Numbered from the stretch's first letter, positions 35,070-43,860 are shown. The stretch: DNA of 64,000 nucleotides from an uncultured Flavobacteriales bacterium (GCA_905479995.1 CAJQON010000006.1:56023-120022); one strand, 5' to 3'. Numbers and translations are program-made. Notes: a model not told the origin generated them from the sequence alone.

Positions 35070-36014
35070 TTGAATAAGTTAAAATTGAAAAACGACATCC
35101 AAATATCTATTGTTAGTCCTGTTTACCAAGCCGAAGCTATAGTTGATGAATTGGTTGAAAAAATAGAGTTGGCAATAACTCCAATTACAAAGCATTTCGA
35201 AATTATACTGGTAGACGATTCAAGTTCAGATCAATCTTGGCAAAAAATTAATGCCATATGCAATCAAAACACTAAAGTAAAAGGAGTAAAGTTAAGTCGA
35301 AACTTTGGTCAACAATACGCTATTCAAGCAGGGCTCGATCAATCTGAAGGAAATTATGTTGTAACTATGGATTGTGACTTACAAGATAATCCTGAAGAAA
35401 TTAAACGCCTATATACTGTAGCATTAGAGGGCAATGGAGTGGTGGTGGCAAGCAGAAAAAACAGGAAAGACAATTGGATAAAAAAGGCTTTTTCTAAAGT
35501 GTTTTATAAGGTGTTAAGTTTTTTATCAGAAACGAATCAAGATGACACCATAGCCAACTTTGCATGTTATAGTAGAGAAGCTGTAATAGCTTTAAGTTCA
35601 AATAACGACCATATTCGGTATTATCCTATGCTTAATCAAATAATAGGATTTAATTATAAAAAGATTGAGATTGAACATCAAAATCGAAAAAACGGGAAAT
35701 CCTCATATACCTATAAAAAGAGAATAGATTTGGCGTTTAATATCATATTAAGTTTTTCTGACAAACCATTACGCTTAACAGTTAAATTTGGAATACTACT
35801 TAGCTTTTCATCCATTTGTGGAGCATTAATTCTAGTTGGAAATTACCTTTATGGAGATTTAGTTGTTAAGGGCTGGACCAGTTTAGCATTGTTTATTAGC
35901 TTTTTTTCAGGCATAATAATTTCTGTGTTAGGAGTAGTTGGTATTTATGTTGGAAAAACCTTTGAAGCAACAAAGCAAAGACCAACCTATATTATTGAAA
36001 AAACAGTAAATTGA
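35070..36014 (+). CDS. Membrane GT2 glycosyltransferase, DPM1/ArnC/GtrB-like
   Basis: A 314-residue family 2 glycosyltransferase with a GT-A domain and two C-terminal membrane helices (about 235-260 and 268-295). Acidic pairs are seen in ILVDDSSSD (49-50) and MDCDLQDNPEE (101-106), and KLSRNFGQQYAIQAGLD is characteristic of dolichol- or undecaprenyl-phosphate sugar transferases. It probably loads a sugar onto a lipid phosphate at the inner membrane, and the neighbours suggest a deoxysugar. The start is TTG at 35070, 24 bases after the ketoreductase gene. No polymerase or flippase gene is adjacent, so the acceptor is unknown. Confidence 0.88.
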   Translation: MNKLKLKNDIQISIVSPVYQAEAIVDELVEKIELAITPITKHFEIILVDDSSSDQSWQKINAICNQNTKVKGVKLSRNFGQQYAIQAGLDQSEGNYVVTMDCDLQDNPEEIKRLYTVALEGNGVVVASRKNRKDNWIKKAFSKVFYKVLSFLSETNQDDTIANFACYSREAVIALSSNNDHIRYYPMLNQIIGFNYKKIEIEHQNRKNGKSSYTYKKRIDLAFNIILSFSDKPLRLTVKFGILLSFSSICGALILVGNYLYGDLVVKGWTSLALFISFFSGIIISVLGVVGIYVGKTFEATKQRPTYIIEKTVN

Positions 36015-36031
36015 ATCTTGATTTTTAACCA

Positions 36032-36910
36032 ATGAAAACAGCATTACTTTTTGGCGCAAATGGCTATATCGGAAGACATGTTGCAAAAGAACTTACAGCA
36101 CAAGCATTCGATTTTATTTCTATTGGACTTTCACCTGAATCAATTGATGGATATTTAAATTACAAATGCATTGATATTACTGATGATAATGCTTTAAAAG
36201 AACTTTCTTTTGATGTTGATTGTGTTTTTATGTTTGCTGGTTTAATTGGAGAAGTAAAGACAGAAAGTAATATTGAAAAGTTTAATGCAGTAAACGAAAA
36301 AGGACTTCAAAACATTTTACAAAGAATAAAAGGAACAAAGGCTAAAATTATTTTTCCTTCTTCTCGGTTAGTTTATAAAGGTATAAAGAATCAAATGTTG
36401 CTTGAAAACTCAGAGAAAGAGGCAAAATCGCATTACGCTAAAAACAAGCTTATTGCAGAAAAAATGATTATTGATTCTTCAACAGACTATACTATTTATA
36501 GGGTTTGTGTGCCATACGGATCAGCATTTAAAAACATTAAACTTACAGGAACAATTGGATTTATGCTCAATCAAATGGAGCGTTTTAATACTATAACTCT
36601 TTTTGGAGATGGAGGTTTAAAGCGAACATTTACGCATATAAATGATATTGCTGAGATAATTGTAAATACAGCTCAATCAGATAAATCAATAAACAAAACC
36701 TACAACATTGGTGGGTTAGATAATAGCAGCTTATTAGATTTGGCACAAATGTTTTGCAAAAGGTTTGAAGGAAACATTAAATTTGAAGATTGGAGTGATG
36801 AGAATATAAAAACAGAATCAGGAGATACCATTTTTAATGACTCAAAATTGAAAACGGACTTTGGTGTTGTTTATAAAAACACTTTACAGAACTGGATAAG
36901 CTCGCTATAA
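36032..36910 (+). CDS. Extended SDR sugar-nucleotide oxidoreductase, probable 4-ketoreductase
   Basis: A 292-residue NAD-dependent epimerase/dehydratase-family protein. The cofactor loop GANGYIG (8-14), the catalytic serine region PSSRLVYKG and the Tyr135-X3-Lys139 pair (YAKNK) are present. Members reduce C4 keto groups, epimerise or dehydrate nucleotide sugars. As the last enzyme of this cassette, after a 2,3-dehydratase and a 3-ketoreductase, a 4-ketoreductase giving the finished 2,6-dideoxyhexose is the simplest reading. Epimerase function cannot be excluded. It starts 17 bases after the glycosyltransferase gene. Confidence 0.85.
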   Translation: MKTALLFGANGYIGRHVAKELTAQAFDFISIGLSPESIDGYLNYKCIDITDDNALKELSFDVDCVFMFAGLIGEVKTESNIEKFNAVNEKGLQNILQRIKGTKAKIIFPSSRLVYKGIKNQMLLENSEKEAKSHYAKNKLIAEKMIIDSSTDYTIYRVCVPYGSAFKNIKLTGTIGFMLNQMERFNTITLFGDGGLKRTFTHINDIAEIIVNTAQSDKSINKTYNIGGLDNSSLLDLAQMFCKRFEGNIKFEDWSDENIKTESGDTIFNDSKLKTDFGVVYKNTLQNWISSL

Positions 36911-36914
36911 GAAT

Positions 36915-37730
36915 TTACTTTTTTACAATGTAATAAGACTGGAAGGTGAAAAAATCGTTGAAAAATGGAATTTTCCCAACCCAAGTTGGCAATACCTTTG
37001 TTTTGTACCCAAACTTATACTCATAAATAGGAGCAACCAAGTACTTTATGGTTTTTAGGGTTTTAAACCCATTCTTCTTACAAATTGCTTCAAATCTTTT
37101 GGTAGAAATTCCAGTAACCTTAATCTCAACTAAAGTCTCTATCATTTGTTCCGATTCTCCAAACGATTTTAAAAGCCAGCGATAAAGGCCAGTAGGAAGT
37201 AAGTGGTAGTAAGGAAGCTTTGCCATTACTTTAGAGTGGCAATTTTGTTGATGGCCTCCATAAGGCATTCTCCATGAAGGAAAACCAAAGAAAATAACAC
37301 CATTAGGACTTAAAAATTCCTCAACACGATTCATAAATTTTTCTTGATTGTGAATGTGTTCAATAACATCTTTTAAAATAATCAAATCAAATTTATGTGG
37401 CAGTATATTTGGGTCAACATCATAAATGTCATCACTTCTAAAATTAACCAAGCCTTTTTCAATCTCTTTAGCCATAAATTGGTTGGCCAAAGCTACTCTG
37501 TTAGGAGAAAGCTCAATTCCAGTACAAATACAGCCTAACTCTGTAAAAGCCTTTAAAACACCACCTTCAGCACTACCAATCTCCAGTACTTTTGAGCCTT
37601 GCTTTGGGTCAAATATTCCTTCTAAAAAAGGTACAATAGAACTTTTAGAATTCAAATATTGAATTTCAAAATACTTTGGTTTATTATGCTGAAGCTTAGT
37701 CATATTAAAATTGTTCTGCGAATTTAGCAT
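36915..37730 (-). CDS. Class I SAM-dependent methyltransferase
   Basis: A 271-residue methyltransferase with the cofactor motif VLEIGSAEGG (48-57) and the acidic motif KFDLIILKDVIEHI, which resemble UbiG/Coq3-type and sugar or lipid methyltransferases. There is no signal peptide. It is convergent with the cassette, four bases after the SDR gene, and divergent from bamD. It might O-methylate the deoxysugar or a glycolipid, a common final step for 2,6-dideoxysugars, but this rests on position only. The N-terminus may start at a later Met (residue 10). Confidence 0.82.
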   Translation of the reverse strand: MLNSQNNFNMTKLQHNKPKYFEIQYLNSKSSIVPFLEGIFDPKQGSKVLEIGSAEGGVLKAFTELGCICTGIELSPNRVALANQFMAKEIEKGLVNFRSDDIYDVDPNILPHKFDLIILKDVIEHIHNQEKFMNRVEEFLSPNGVIFFGFPSWRMPYGGHQQNCHSKVMAKLPYYHLLPTGLYRWLLKSFGESEQMIETLVEIKVTGISTKRFEAICKKNGFKTLKTIKYLVAPIYEYKFGYKTKVLPTWVGKIPFFNDFFTFQSYYIVKK

Positions 37731-37813
37731 TTATCTTTCAACTAAAAAAAGAAGCCAAAATAGATTTAGCAAATTTTAACAAACCTAAATAAGAGTAAAT
37801 TATTACAAAACCC

Positions 37814-37821
37814 TATATTTG
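37814..37821 (+). promoter_or_regulatory. -7 box four bases before the bamD ATG
   Basis: TATATTTG matches TAnnTTTG, with CCAA before the ATG at 37826, the same geometry as at arfB and dapF. Confidence 0.55.
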
Positions 37822-37825
37822 CCAA

Positions 37826-38635
37826 ATGATAAAAAAAGGTAGCTTCTTTATTGCTGTTGTGGCTTTGTTTGGTTTAGGGTGTAGTAAATACCAAAAATTG
37901 CTTAAAAGTCCAGATATGGATTTGAAATATGATGCAGCAATTGTTTATTTTGAAGAGGAAAAGTATGATAGAGCATTGGCTTTATTTGAAGAGTTAATGC
38001 CTTTATATAGAGGCACGCCTAAAGCAGAGAAGGTTTATTACTGTTATACTTATTGTAATTTCCAGTTAAACCTATTGTATTCTTCAGCATATCATTTTAA
38101 GAAATTTTCTGTAACCTATCCAGCAAATGAACATGCAGAGCATATGCTTTTTATGCATGCTTATTCCAATTATTTATTGGCTCCTTCACCAACATTAGAT
38201 CCTACTGATACTAGAAATGCTATTAATGCCTTCCAATTATTTATTAATACTTATCCTGAGAACGATTTAGTGGATTCTAGTAATTATTTAATGGACAACT
38301 TAAGGTCAAGACTAGAAGAAAAATCATATTTAAACTCTAAACAGTATTATAAAATATTTAAATATAAGGCTGCAATCATTAGTATGAGCAATACTTTAAG
38401 AGACTTCCCAGAGACAGAACACCAAGAAGAATTGTCTTTTTTAATTTTAAAATCTCATTTTCTTTTAGCTCAAAACAGCATACAGAAAAAAAAATCGGAA
38501 AGAATTAACAATACTATAGATGCTTATTATACCTTTGTAGACTCTTACAAAGAAAGTAAGTACTTGAAAGAAGCCCATGTGATCTTTGAAAAGATGGGAG
38601 AAGAAAGAAATAAAATTAAAATTAAAAATTCATAA
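37826..38635 (+). CDS. bamD: Outer membrane assembly lipoprotein BamD
   Basis: A 269-residue lipoprotein with the lipid cysteine at residue 19 (LFGLGCSKYQ). It consists of TPR-like helix pairs (YDAAIVYFEEEKYDRALALF, NAINAFQLFINTYPENDLVD, TIDAYYTFVDSYKESKY), in the order of BamD/ComL, the BAM partner that receives beta-barrel proteins at the inner face of the outer membrane. The motif KLLKSPDMDLKYDAA is typical of Bacteroidota BamD. It heads a plus-strand run with rpoZ (two bases later), coaBC, a PorD-like gene and recN, which I recall as a conserved order in the phylum. Confidence 0.94.
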   Translation: MIKKGSFFIAVVALFGLGCSKYQKLLKSPDMDLKYDAAIVYFEEEKYDRALALFEELMPLYRGTPKAEKVYYCYTYCNFQLNLLYSSAYHFKKFSVTYPANEHAEHMLFMHAYSNYLLAPSPTLDPTDTRNAINAFQLFINTYPENDLVDSSNYLMDNLRSRLEEKSYLNSKQYYKIFKYKAAIISMSNTLRDFPETEHQEELSFLILKSHFLLAQNSIQKKKSERINNTIDAYYTFVDSYKESKYLKEAHVIFEKMGEERNKIKIKNS

Positions 38636-38637
38636 TT

Positions 38638-38967
38638 ATGAACTTTAAAAACTCAAATGCCGAATCATCTACTATTACTAGAAATATGGATGAAATTGAA
38701 AATGTAACTGGAAACATTTACGAATCTTTAGTAGTAGTAGCAAAGAGATCTGATCAATTGGCAGTAGATTTAAAAGAAGAATTAATTGGGAAATTAAACG
38801 AGTTTGCATCAAACACAGATAACTTAGAAGAAGTATTTGAAAACAGAGAGCAAATAGAAATTTCAAGATTTTACGAAAGATTACCTAAGACAAATGCTAT
38901 GGCAATAAAAGAATTTTTAGGTGATGAAGTATATGTTAGAACACCAGAGTCTAATACTGAGAAATAA
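38638..38967 (+). CDS. rpoZ: RNA polymerase omega subunit, Bacteroidota type
   Basis: A 109-residue omega-like protein. The core NVTGNIYESLVVVAKRSDQL corresponds to the conserved omega helix, which clamps the beta-prime C-terminus. The remainder is acidic and ends ERLPKTNAMAIKEFLGDE. It is divergent from the E. coli sequence but typical in length and position for Bacteroidota, lying between bamD and coaBC. The start is two bases after the bamD stop and coaBC starts 11 bases after its end, so it belongs to the bamD transcript. Confidence 0.88.
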   Translation: MNFKNSNAESSTITRNMDEIENVTGNIYESLVVVAKRSDQLAVDLKEELIGKLNEFASNTDNLEEVFENREQIEISRFYERLPKTNAMAIKEFLGDEVYVRTPESNTEK

Positions 38968-38978
38968 ATTCAGCTACA

Positions 38979-40178
38979 ATGCTTAAGGGTAAAAATATTC
39001 TTGTTGGAATAACAGGAGGTATTGCTGCCTACAAAACAGCTTCATTAGTTCGGTTATTAAAAAAATCAGGTGCCAACGTTAAAGTGGTAATGACTCCTGA
39101 TGCAATTGAATTTGTTGCTCCCTTAACACTATCTACACTTTCCGAAAACCCTGTTTTTACCGTTTTTAAAGAGGAGGAAACACATGAATGGAATAATCAT
39201 GTAGAATTAGGCCTATGGGCTAATTTGTTTATTATTGCTCCTGCAACAGCAAATACTATGGCTAAAATGGCCAATGGAATTTGCGACAATCTATTAATGG
39301 CCACTTATTTATCTGCAAAGTGTCCCGTTTATGTCTGTCCAGCTATGGATTTAGACATGTACAAGCACAATACTACTCAAGAGAATTTGAAAGTATTGGC
39401 AGCAAATAATAACATTATTATTGATGCGACAGAGGGTGAATTAGCTAGTGGATTAGTTGGTAAGGGTAGAATGGAAGAACCAGAAAATATTGTTTATTTT
39501 ATTACTACTCACCTTAAAAGTGGATTGCCTTTATCGGACAAAAAAATAGTAATAACAGCTGGACCAACACATGAACAAATAGATGCAGTTCGCTTTATTG
39601 GAAACAACTCTTCTGGAAAAATGGGTTTTAATTTAGCCGAACGTGCCAATGCTTTAGGTGCAAATGTTACTTTAATTACTGGACCAACTTCAATTTTAGA
39701 TCAAGATCAATCTATTACTAGAATAAATGTAAAATCTGCAGCAGAAATGGATGCAGAAGTAGTTAGAGCAGCTAAAGATGCTGCTATAGTTATAATGGCA
39801 GCAGCAGTTGCCGATTACACACCTGAAACAACTTCGAATAATAAACTAAAAAAATCTGCTCAAGATTTAGTTTTAAAATTGAAACCAACTAAAGATATAC
39901 TAAAAAATTTAGGAGAAAATAAACCCGAAAAACAATTATTGATTGGGTTTGCACTAGAAACTGACAATGAAGTTGAAAATGCTAAAGAAAAGATAAAGCG
40001 GAAAAATTTAGACTTAATTGTCTTAAATTCATTAAACGACAATGGAGCTGGATTTGGACACAACACCAATAAAGTAGTAATGATAGATAAAGGCAATAAA
40101 ATCGAATATTTTGAGTTAAAATCAAAGTCGGAAGTAGCAGTGGATATTTTTAATAAAATCTTATCTTTATCGAAATAG
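38979..40178 (+). CDS. coaBC: Bifunctional phosphopantothenoylcysteine synthetase/decarboxylase
   Basis: A 399-residue two-domain enzyme of CoA synthesis. Residues 1-180 are the flavin-dependent CoaC decarboxylase (KNILVGITGGIAAYKTASLV, HVELGLWANLFIIAPATANT). Residues 185-399 are the CoaB ligase (VITAGPTHEQIDAVRFIGNN, SSGKMG, and AAAVADYTP). The CoaC motif usually written PXMNXXMW reads PAMDLDMYKH, so the asparagine is aspartate. I believe this variant is common in Bacteroidota. It joins cysteine to 4-phosphopantothenate and decarboxylates the product. Confidence 0.96.
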   Translation: MLKGKNILVGITGGIAAYKTASLVRLLKKSGANVKVVMTPDAIEFVAPLTLSTLSENPVFTVFKEEETHEWNNHVELGLWANLFIIAPATANTMAKMANGICDNLLMATYLSAKCPVYVCPAMDLDMYKHNTTQENLKVLAANNNIIIDATEGELASGLVGKGRMEEPENIVYFITTHLKSGLPLSDKKIVITAGPTHEQIDAVRFIGNNSSGKMGFNLAERANALGANVTLITGPTSILDQDQSITRINVKSAAEMDAEVVRAAKDAAIVIMAAAVADYTPETTSNNKLKKSAQDLVLKLKPTKDILKNLGENKPEKQLLIGFALETDNEVENAKEKIKRKNLDLIVLNSLNDNGAGFGHNTNKVVMIDKGNKIEYFELKSKSEVAVDIFNKILSLSK

Positions 40179-40181
40179 AAA

Positions 40182-41090
40182 ATGTTGAAGAATGTTAAAA
40201 TATTGTTATGTTTTGTAGTTGTTTTATCAGCTACAACTCTTCGTGCGCAAGAGTTAAACTGCAACGTTCAAATTAATTCATCTCAAATACAAGGTTCAGA
40301 CAAAAGTGTATTTGACGCCATGCAGAAGTCTATTTTTGAATTTATAAATAATAAAAAATGGACCAATAATGTATATAAAAATTCAGAACGTATTGAATGT
40401 TCTATTTTAATTAATATTACAGAGCAAGTATCTACTAATCAGTTTAAAGGAACAATTCAACTTCAATCTACTCGTCCGGTATTTAATACGTCTTACAATT
40501 CAACAATTTTAAATCATTTGGATAAAGACATGGAGTTTAAATTCAATGAATTTGATCCTCTAGAGTATTCTGAAAATACTCACTTATCTAACCTTACATC
40601 TGTATTGGCTTTTTATGCTAACATTATTTTAGCCTTAGATTATGATTCTTATAGTTTAAAAGGAGGAACCAAGTATTTACAACAAGCACAAACTATCGTT
40701 AGTAATGCTCAAAGTGCACAAGAGTCTGGATGGAAAGCTTTTGAAGGAGAACGAAATAGATATTGGTTTGCTGAAAATCTATTACACCAAAATTATTCAC
40801 CTTTAAGAGAAGCAACCTATAAATATCACCGTTTAGGTTTTGATTTAATGTCTAAAGATGTAGCAACTGGTAGAGCAGGAGTGTTAACCTCTTTAAAAAT
40901 GTTAGATAAAGTTTATGAAAGAAAGCCTGGATCTTTTCAACTTCAAATATTCTTTAATGCAAAATCAAACGAAATAGTAGAATTATTTATAGAAGGTGAA
41001 ACAAGCGAAAAAGCTGAAGTAACTAACCTATTAAATAAGATTGATCCTACCAACCTTTCTAAGTATAGCAAAATTACAAAAGGCAAATAA
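40182..41090 (+). CDS. porD: DUF4835 family protein, PorD-like T9SS component
   Basis: A 302-residue exported protein with a signal peptide (KILLCFVVVLSATTLRAQ). It matches the Bacteroidota DUF4835 family, recognised by AQELNCNVQINSSQIQGSDK at the mature N-terminus, TSVLAFYANIILALDYDSYS in the middle and the C-terminal YERKPGSFQLQIFFNAKSNE. The family is annotated as the T9SS protein PorD from Porphyromonas, although its molecular job is poorly known. It starts three bases after coaBC, and recN starts directly after its stop, so it is embedded in an operon of housekeeping genes. Confidence 0.87.
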   Translation: MLKNVKILLCFVVVLSATTLRAQELNCNVQINSSQIQGSDKSVFDAMQKSIFEFINNKKWTNNVYKNSERIECSILINITEQVSTNQFKGTIQLQSTRPVFNTSYNSTILNHLDKDMEFKFNEFDPLEYSENTHLSNLTSVLAFYANIILALDYDSYSLKGGTKYLQQAQTIVSNAQSAQESGWKAFEGERNRYWFAENLLHQNYSPLREATYKYHRLGFDLMSKDVATGRAGVLTSLKMLDKVYERKPGSFQLQIFFNAKSNEIVELFIEGETSEKAEVTNLLNKIDPTNLSKYSKITKGK

Positions 41091-42746
41091 ATGTTACAGC
41101 ATTTATCTATTACCAACTATGTAATCATAGAAAATCTAGAATTAGATTTCTCAAATGGTTTTAGCGTTATAACTGGCGAGACCGGTGCAGGAAAATCAAT
41201 ATTATTAGGCGCTTTAGGTTTAATTTTAGGCGAAAGAGCCGATACGTCTGCACTAAGTAATAAAGAGGGCAAATGTATTATAGAGGGCATTTTTCAAATT
41301 AACAAAAAGCAATACCAACACTATTTCTTAAACAACGACCTCGATTTTGAATCAGACACAATTATAAGAAGAGAAATTAATAGTAAAGGAAAGTCTAGAG
41401 CTTTTATTAATGATACTCCTGTAGGTTTAAATGTGCTTAAAGAATTAGGAACTCAATTAGTAGATATACATTCTCAACATGAGACACTAGCCTTAAAGAA
41501 CAATTCTTTTCAGTTAAAAGTGCTTGATGCTTATGCTTGTGTTGATTTGTCTAATTACCAAAAGCTGTATAGTGAATTTGTGGAGGCAAAAGTTAATTTA
41601 GAAGATGCTGTAGAGTTATCTTCAAAAAAATCGACCGATTTTGATTATATTTTATTTCAGGCAAAAGAAATTAATGAGCTTAGCTTAAAAGAAAACGAAA
41701 AAGAAGATATTGAGGAAAAACTGAAGCTAATCAATAATTCTGAATCCATTAAAACAGTATTGAATTATGCTTCCGAAAATTTATCGGGAACTGAAAATAG
41801 TGCGTTAAGAACATTGAAGAATATCGTGTTTAAATTATCATCCATAGAGTCTTTCTCTGAAGACTACAGTGTGTTGCACCAAAGGTTAAATGAATTAAGT
41901 ATAGAGTTAGAAGATATAACATCGGAAGTAGAAAGTAAAAATGAAGATTTTAGTTTTGACCCTGAAAACTTAATGTATTTAAATGAAAGAGTAAATAAAA
42001 TATATGCAATTGAGCAGAAGCATAACTTAAATTCTACCCAAGAAATTCTAGATTTTTTAGCAGGCTTAAATTCTAGTTTAGAAAAAGTAGAAAACAACGA
42101 AGAACTGATTGTTGAACTTAAAGGTGTATTAAAACAGAAAGAGACTGTCCTAATTTTAGCTTCAAAAGAAGTTACAAAAAAGAGAAAAGCATCAGTGGCA
42201 AAAATGGAGAAGGAAGTAATAAATAATCTAAAGGATTTGGGAATGCCTGATACTTCTTTTAAAATTGAGGTACAACCGTTGGCTTCACCCTCTGAGAGTG
42301 GATGTGATAAAGTTGACTTTTTATTTTCGGCTAATAAAGGGTTTGGTGTTCAGGAAATTAGCAAGGCAGCCTCTGGTGGAGAGCTATCTAGATTAATGTT
42401 AGTGGTAAAAATGTTTTTAGCTAAAGCCAGTAAAGTTTCTACAATAATATTTGATGAAATAGATACGGGTGTTTCTGGGGATATTGCTGATAAAATGGCA
42501 AAAATTATGAGTGAAATGGCTCACAATACACAAGTAGTTGCAATTACACATTTACCTCAGGTTGCGGCATTAGGAGCTAAGCATTACAGAATTGTAAAAA
42601 ATGCAAAAAAAGGAAAAGCAAAAACCGAAGTAACACTTTTAAAAGAAAATGAACGCATACAAGAGTTGGCAAAAATGTTAAGTGGAAAAACATTAACAGA
42701 TGCAGCTATAAAAAATGCTGAAGCTCTTTTGTTAACTAGTCATTAG
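41091..42746 (+). CDS. recN: DNA repair protein RecN
   Basis: A 551-residue SMC-like ATPase involved in double-strand break repair. Walker A is TGETGAGKSILLGALGLILG (about 24-43), the coiled-coil arms span about 150-370, and the C-terminal signature ASGGELSRLMLVVKMFL precedes Walker B IIFDEIDTGVSGDIADKM and the switch region AITHLPQVAALG. The length is typical. It follows the PorD-like gene with no spacing. The next gene has its own -7 box, so recN probably ends the transcript, although no terminator hairpin is visible. Confidence 0.97.
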   Translation: MLQHLSITNYVIIENLELDFSNGFSVITGETGAGKSILLGALGLILGERADTSALSNKEGKCIIEGIFQINKKQYQHYFLNNDLDFESDTIIRREINSKGKSRAFINDTPVGLNVLKELGTQLVDIHSQHETLALKNNSFQLKVLDAYACVDLSNYQKLYSEFVEAKVNLEDAVELSSKKSTDFDYILFQAKEINELSLKENEKEDIEEKLKLINNSESIKTVLNYASENLSGTENSALRTLKNIVFKLSSIESFSEDYSVLHQRLNELSIELEDITSEVESKNEDFSFDPENLMYLNERVNKIYAIEQKHNLNSTQEILDFLAGLNSSLEKVENNEELIVELKGVLKQKETVLILASKEVTKKRKASVAKMEKEVINNLKDLGMPDTSFKIEVQPLASPSESGCDKVDFLFSANKGFGVQEISKAASGGELSRLMLVVKMFLAKASKVSTIIFDEIDTGVSGDIADKMAKIMSEMAHNTQVVAITHLPQVAALGAKHYRIVKNAKKGKAKTEVTLLKENERIQELAKMLSGKTLTDAAIKNAEALLLTSH

Positions 42747-42771
42747 TATTTAAATTTAATTTATATTGTTG

Positions 42772-42779
42772 TATTTTTG
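42772..42779 (+). promoter_or_regulatory. -7 box of the small basic lipoprotein gene
   Basis: TATTTTTG matches TAnnTTTG, 25 bases before the ATG at 42805. No clear -33 partner is visible. Confidence 0.45.
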
Positions 42780-42804
42780 AACATCATCAAACAGTTTGTT
42801 GGTT

Positions 42805-42993
42805 ATGAAAATTAATTTTAGCAAGTTTCTTGGTCTCTTAATCGTAACATTTTCCATAGTGTTATTTTTTTCAATGAGCAGTTGTAACCCTCACAGAAGA
42901 GGGAGTACAGTAAAACAGGCTGGCGCTAAAAACAAGTCAAAATTCCATACAAGACCAGCCTCTTCAAAAGCTAGAAAAAAAAGGAACTTTTAA
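42805..42993 (+). CDS. Tiny basic lipoprotein
   Basis: A 62-residue predicted lipoprotein. The ATG at 42805 is chosen because it follows the -7 box at a normal distance and opens the signal directly. The upstream in-frame start at 42796 adds three residues. The signal ends at the lipid cysteine, residue 27 (FFSMSSCNPHRRG). The mature part has only about 35 residues and is extremely basic (K and R rich: KQAGAKNKSKFHTRPASSKA, then RKKRNF). Such a tail could bind lipopolysaccharide, peptidoglycan or nucleic acid. I do not recognise a family. It lies between recN and fabI, each with separate promoters. Confidence 0.7.
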   Translation: MKINFSKFLGLLIVTFSIVLFFSMSSCNPHRRGSTVKQAGAKNKSKFHTRPASSKARKKRNF

Positions 42994-43017
42994 AACAAAT
43001 ATTTTTGTTATCTATAC

Positions 43018-43025
43018 TATATTTG
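43018..43025 (+). promoter_or_regulatory. -7 box of fabI
   Basis: TATATTTG matches TAnnTTTG, 25 bases before the fabI ATG. Confidence 0.5.
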
Positions 43026-43050
43026 TAGAAGATTTAAATTTAAACACATT

Positions 43051-43860
43051 ATGGCCAATAATTTATTAGCAGGTAAAAAAGGAATTATTTTCGGAGCATT
43101 GAATGAAGACTCAATTGCTTGGAAAGTAGCAGAAAAAGCACACGAACAAGGAGCAGAATTTATTTTGACTAATGCTCCAGTTGCCATGAGAATGGGATCT
43201 ATGGGCGATTTAGCTGAAAAAACAAATTCAGAAACTTTTTCAGCTGATGCTACATCTATGGAAGACTTAGATAATTTATTTGAACTTGCTGTTAAAAAAT
43301 TCGGTAAGATTGACTTTATATTGCATTCAATTGGAATGTCAGTTAATGTAAGAAAAGGAATACATTACACAGAATCTAATCCTGATTACTATATGAAGGC
43401 AATGGATGTTTCTGCAGTTTCGTTTCATAAAGTAATGAAGGTTGCCATGGAAAAAGACATTATGAATGAGTGGGGATCTATTCTTGGATTGTCATACATT
43501 GCAGCACAACGTGTATTTCCTGATTACAATGATATGGCAGATGCTAAAACATTATTAGAATCTATTGCACGTAACTTTGGTTACCACTTTGGAGCTAGAA
43601 AAAAGGTTAGAGTTAATACAATTTCTCAATCTCCAACATACACAACCGCAGGAAGTGGTGTTAAAGGATTCGATGCTTTTAGTAGTTATGCTGAAGATAA
43701 TTCTCCTTTAGGGAATGCACCTTCTGGAGCTTGTGCTGATTACTGCATTAGCCTATTCTCTGATTTAACAAAATATGTAACCATGCAAAACTTATTTCAT
43801 GATGGAGGTTTCTCTTTTACAGGATTAAGTCATTCTGTAATGGACAAATACAAAAAATAA
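43051..43860 (+). CDS. fabI: Enoyl-[acyl-carrier-protein] reductase FabI
   Basis: A 269-residue NADH-dependent reductase completing each fatty-acid elongation cycle, and the target of triclosan. The N-terminal KKGIIFGALNEDSIAWKVAE cofactor motif, ILHSIGMS and the active-site segment SYIAAQRVFPDYNDMADAK contain the Tyr-X6-Lys pattern of FabI. The length is standard. It has its own -7 box and a strong terminator, so it is probably monocistronic. Confidence 0.97.
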   Translation: MANNLLAGKKGIIFGALNEDSIAWKVAEKAHEQGAEFILTNAPVAMRMGSMGDLAEKTNSETFSADATSMEDLDNLFELAVKKFGKIDFILHSIGMSVNVRKGIHYTESNPDYYMKAMDVSAVSFHKVMKVAMEKDIMNEWGSILGLSYIAAQRVFPDYNDMADAKTLLESIARNFGYHFGARKKVRVNTISQSPTYTTAGSGVKGFDAFSSYAEDNSPLGNAPSGACADYCISLFSDLTKYVTMQNLFHDGGFSFTGLSHSVMDKYKK

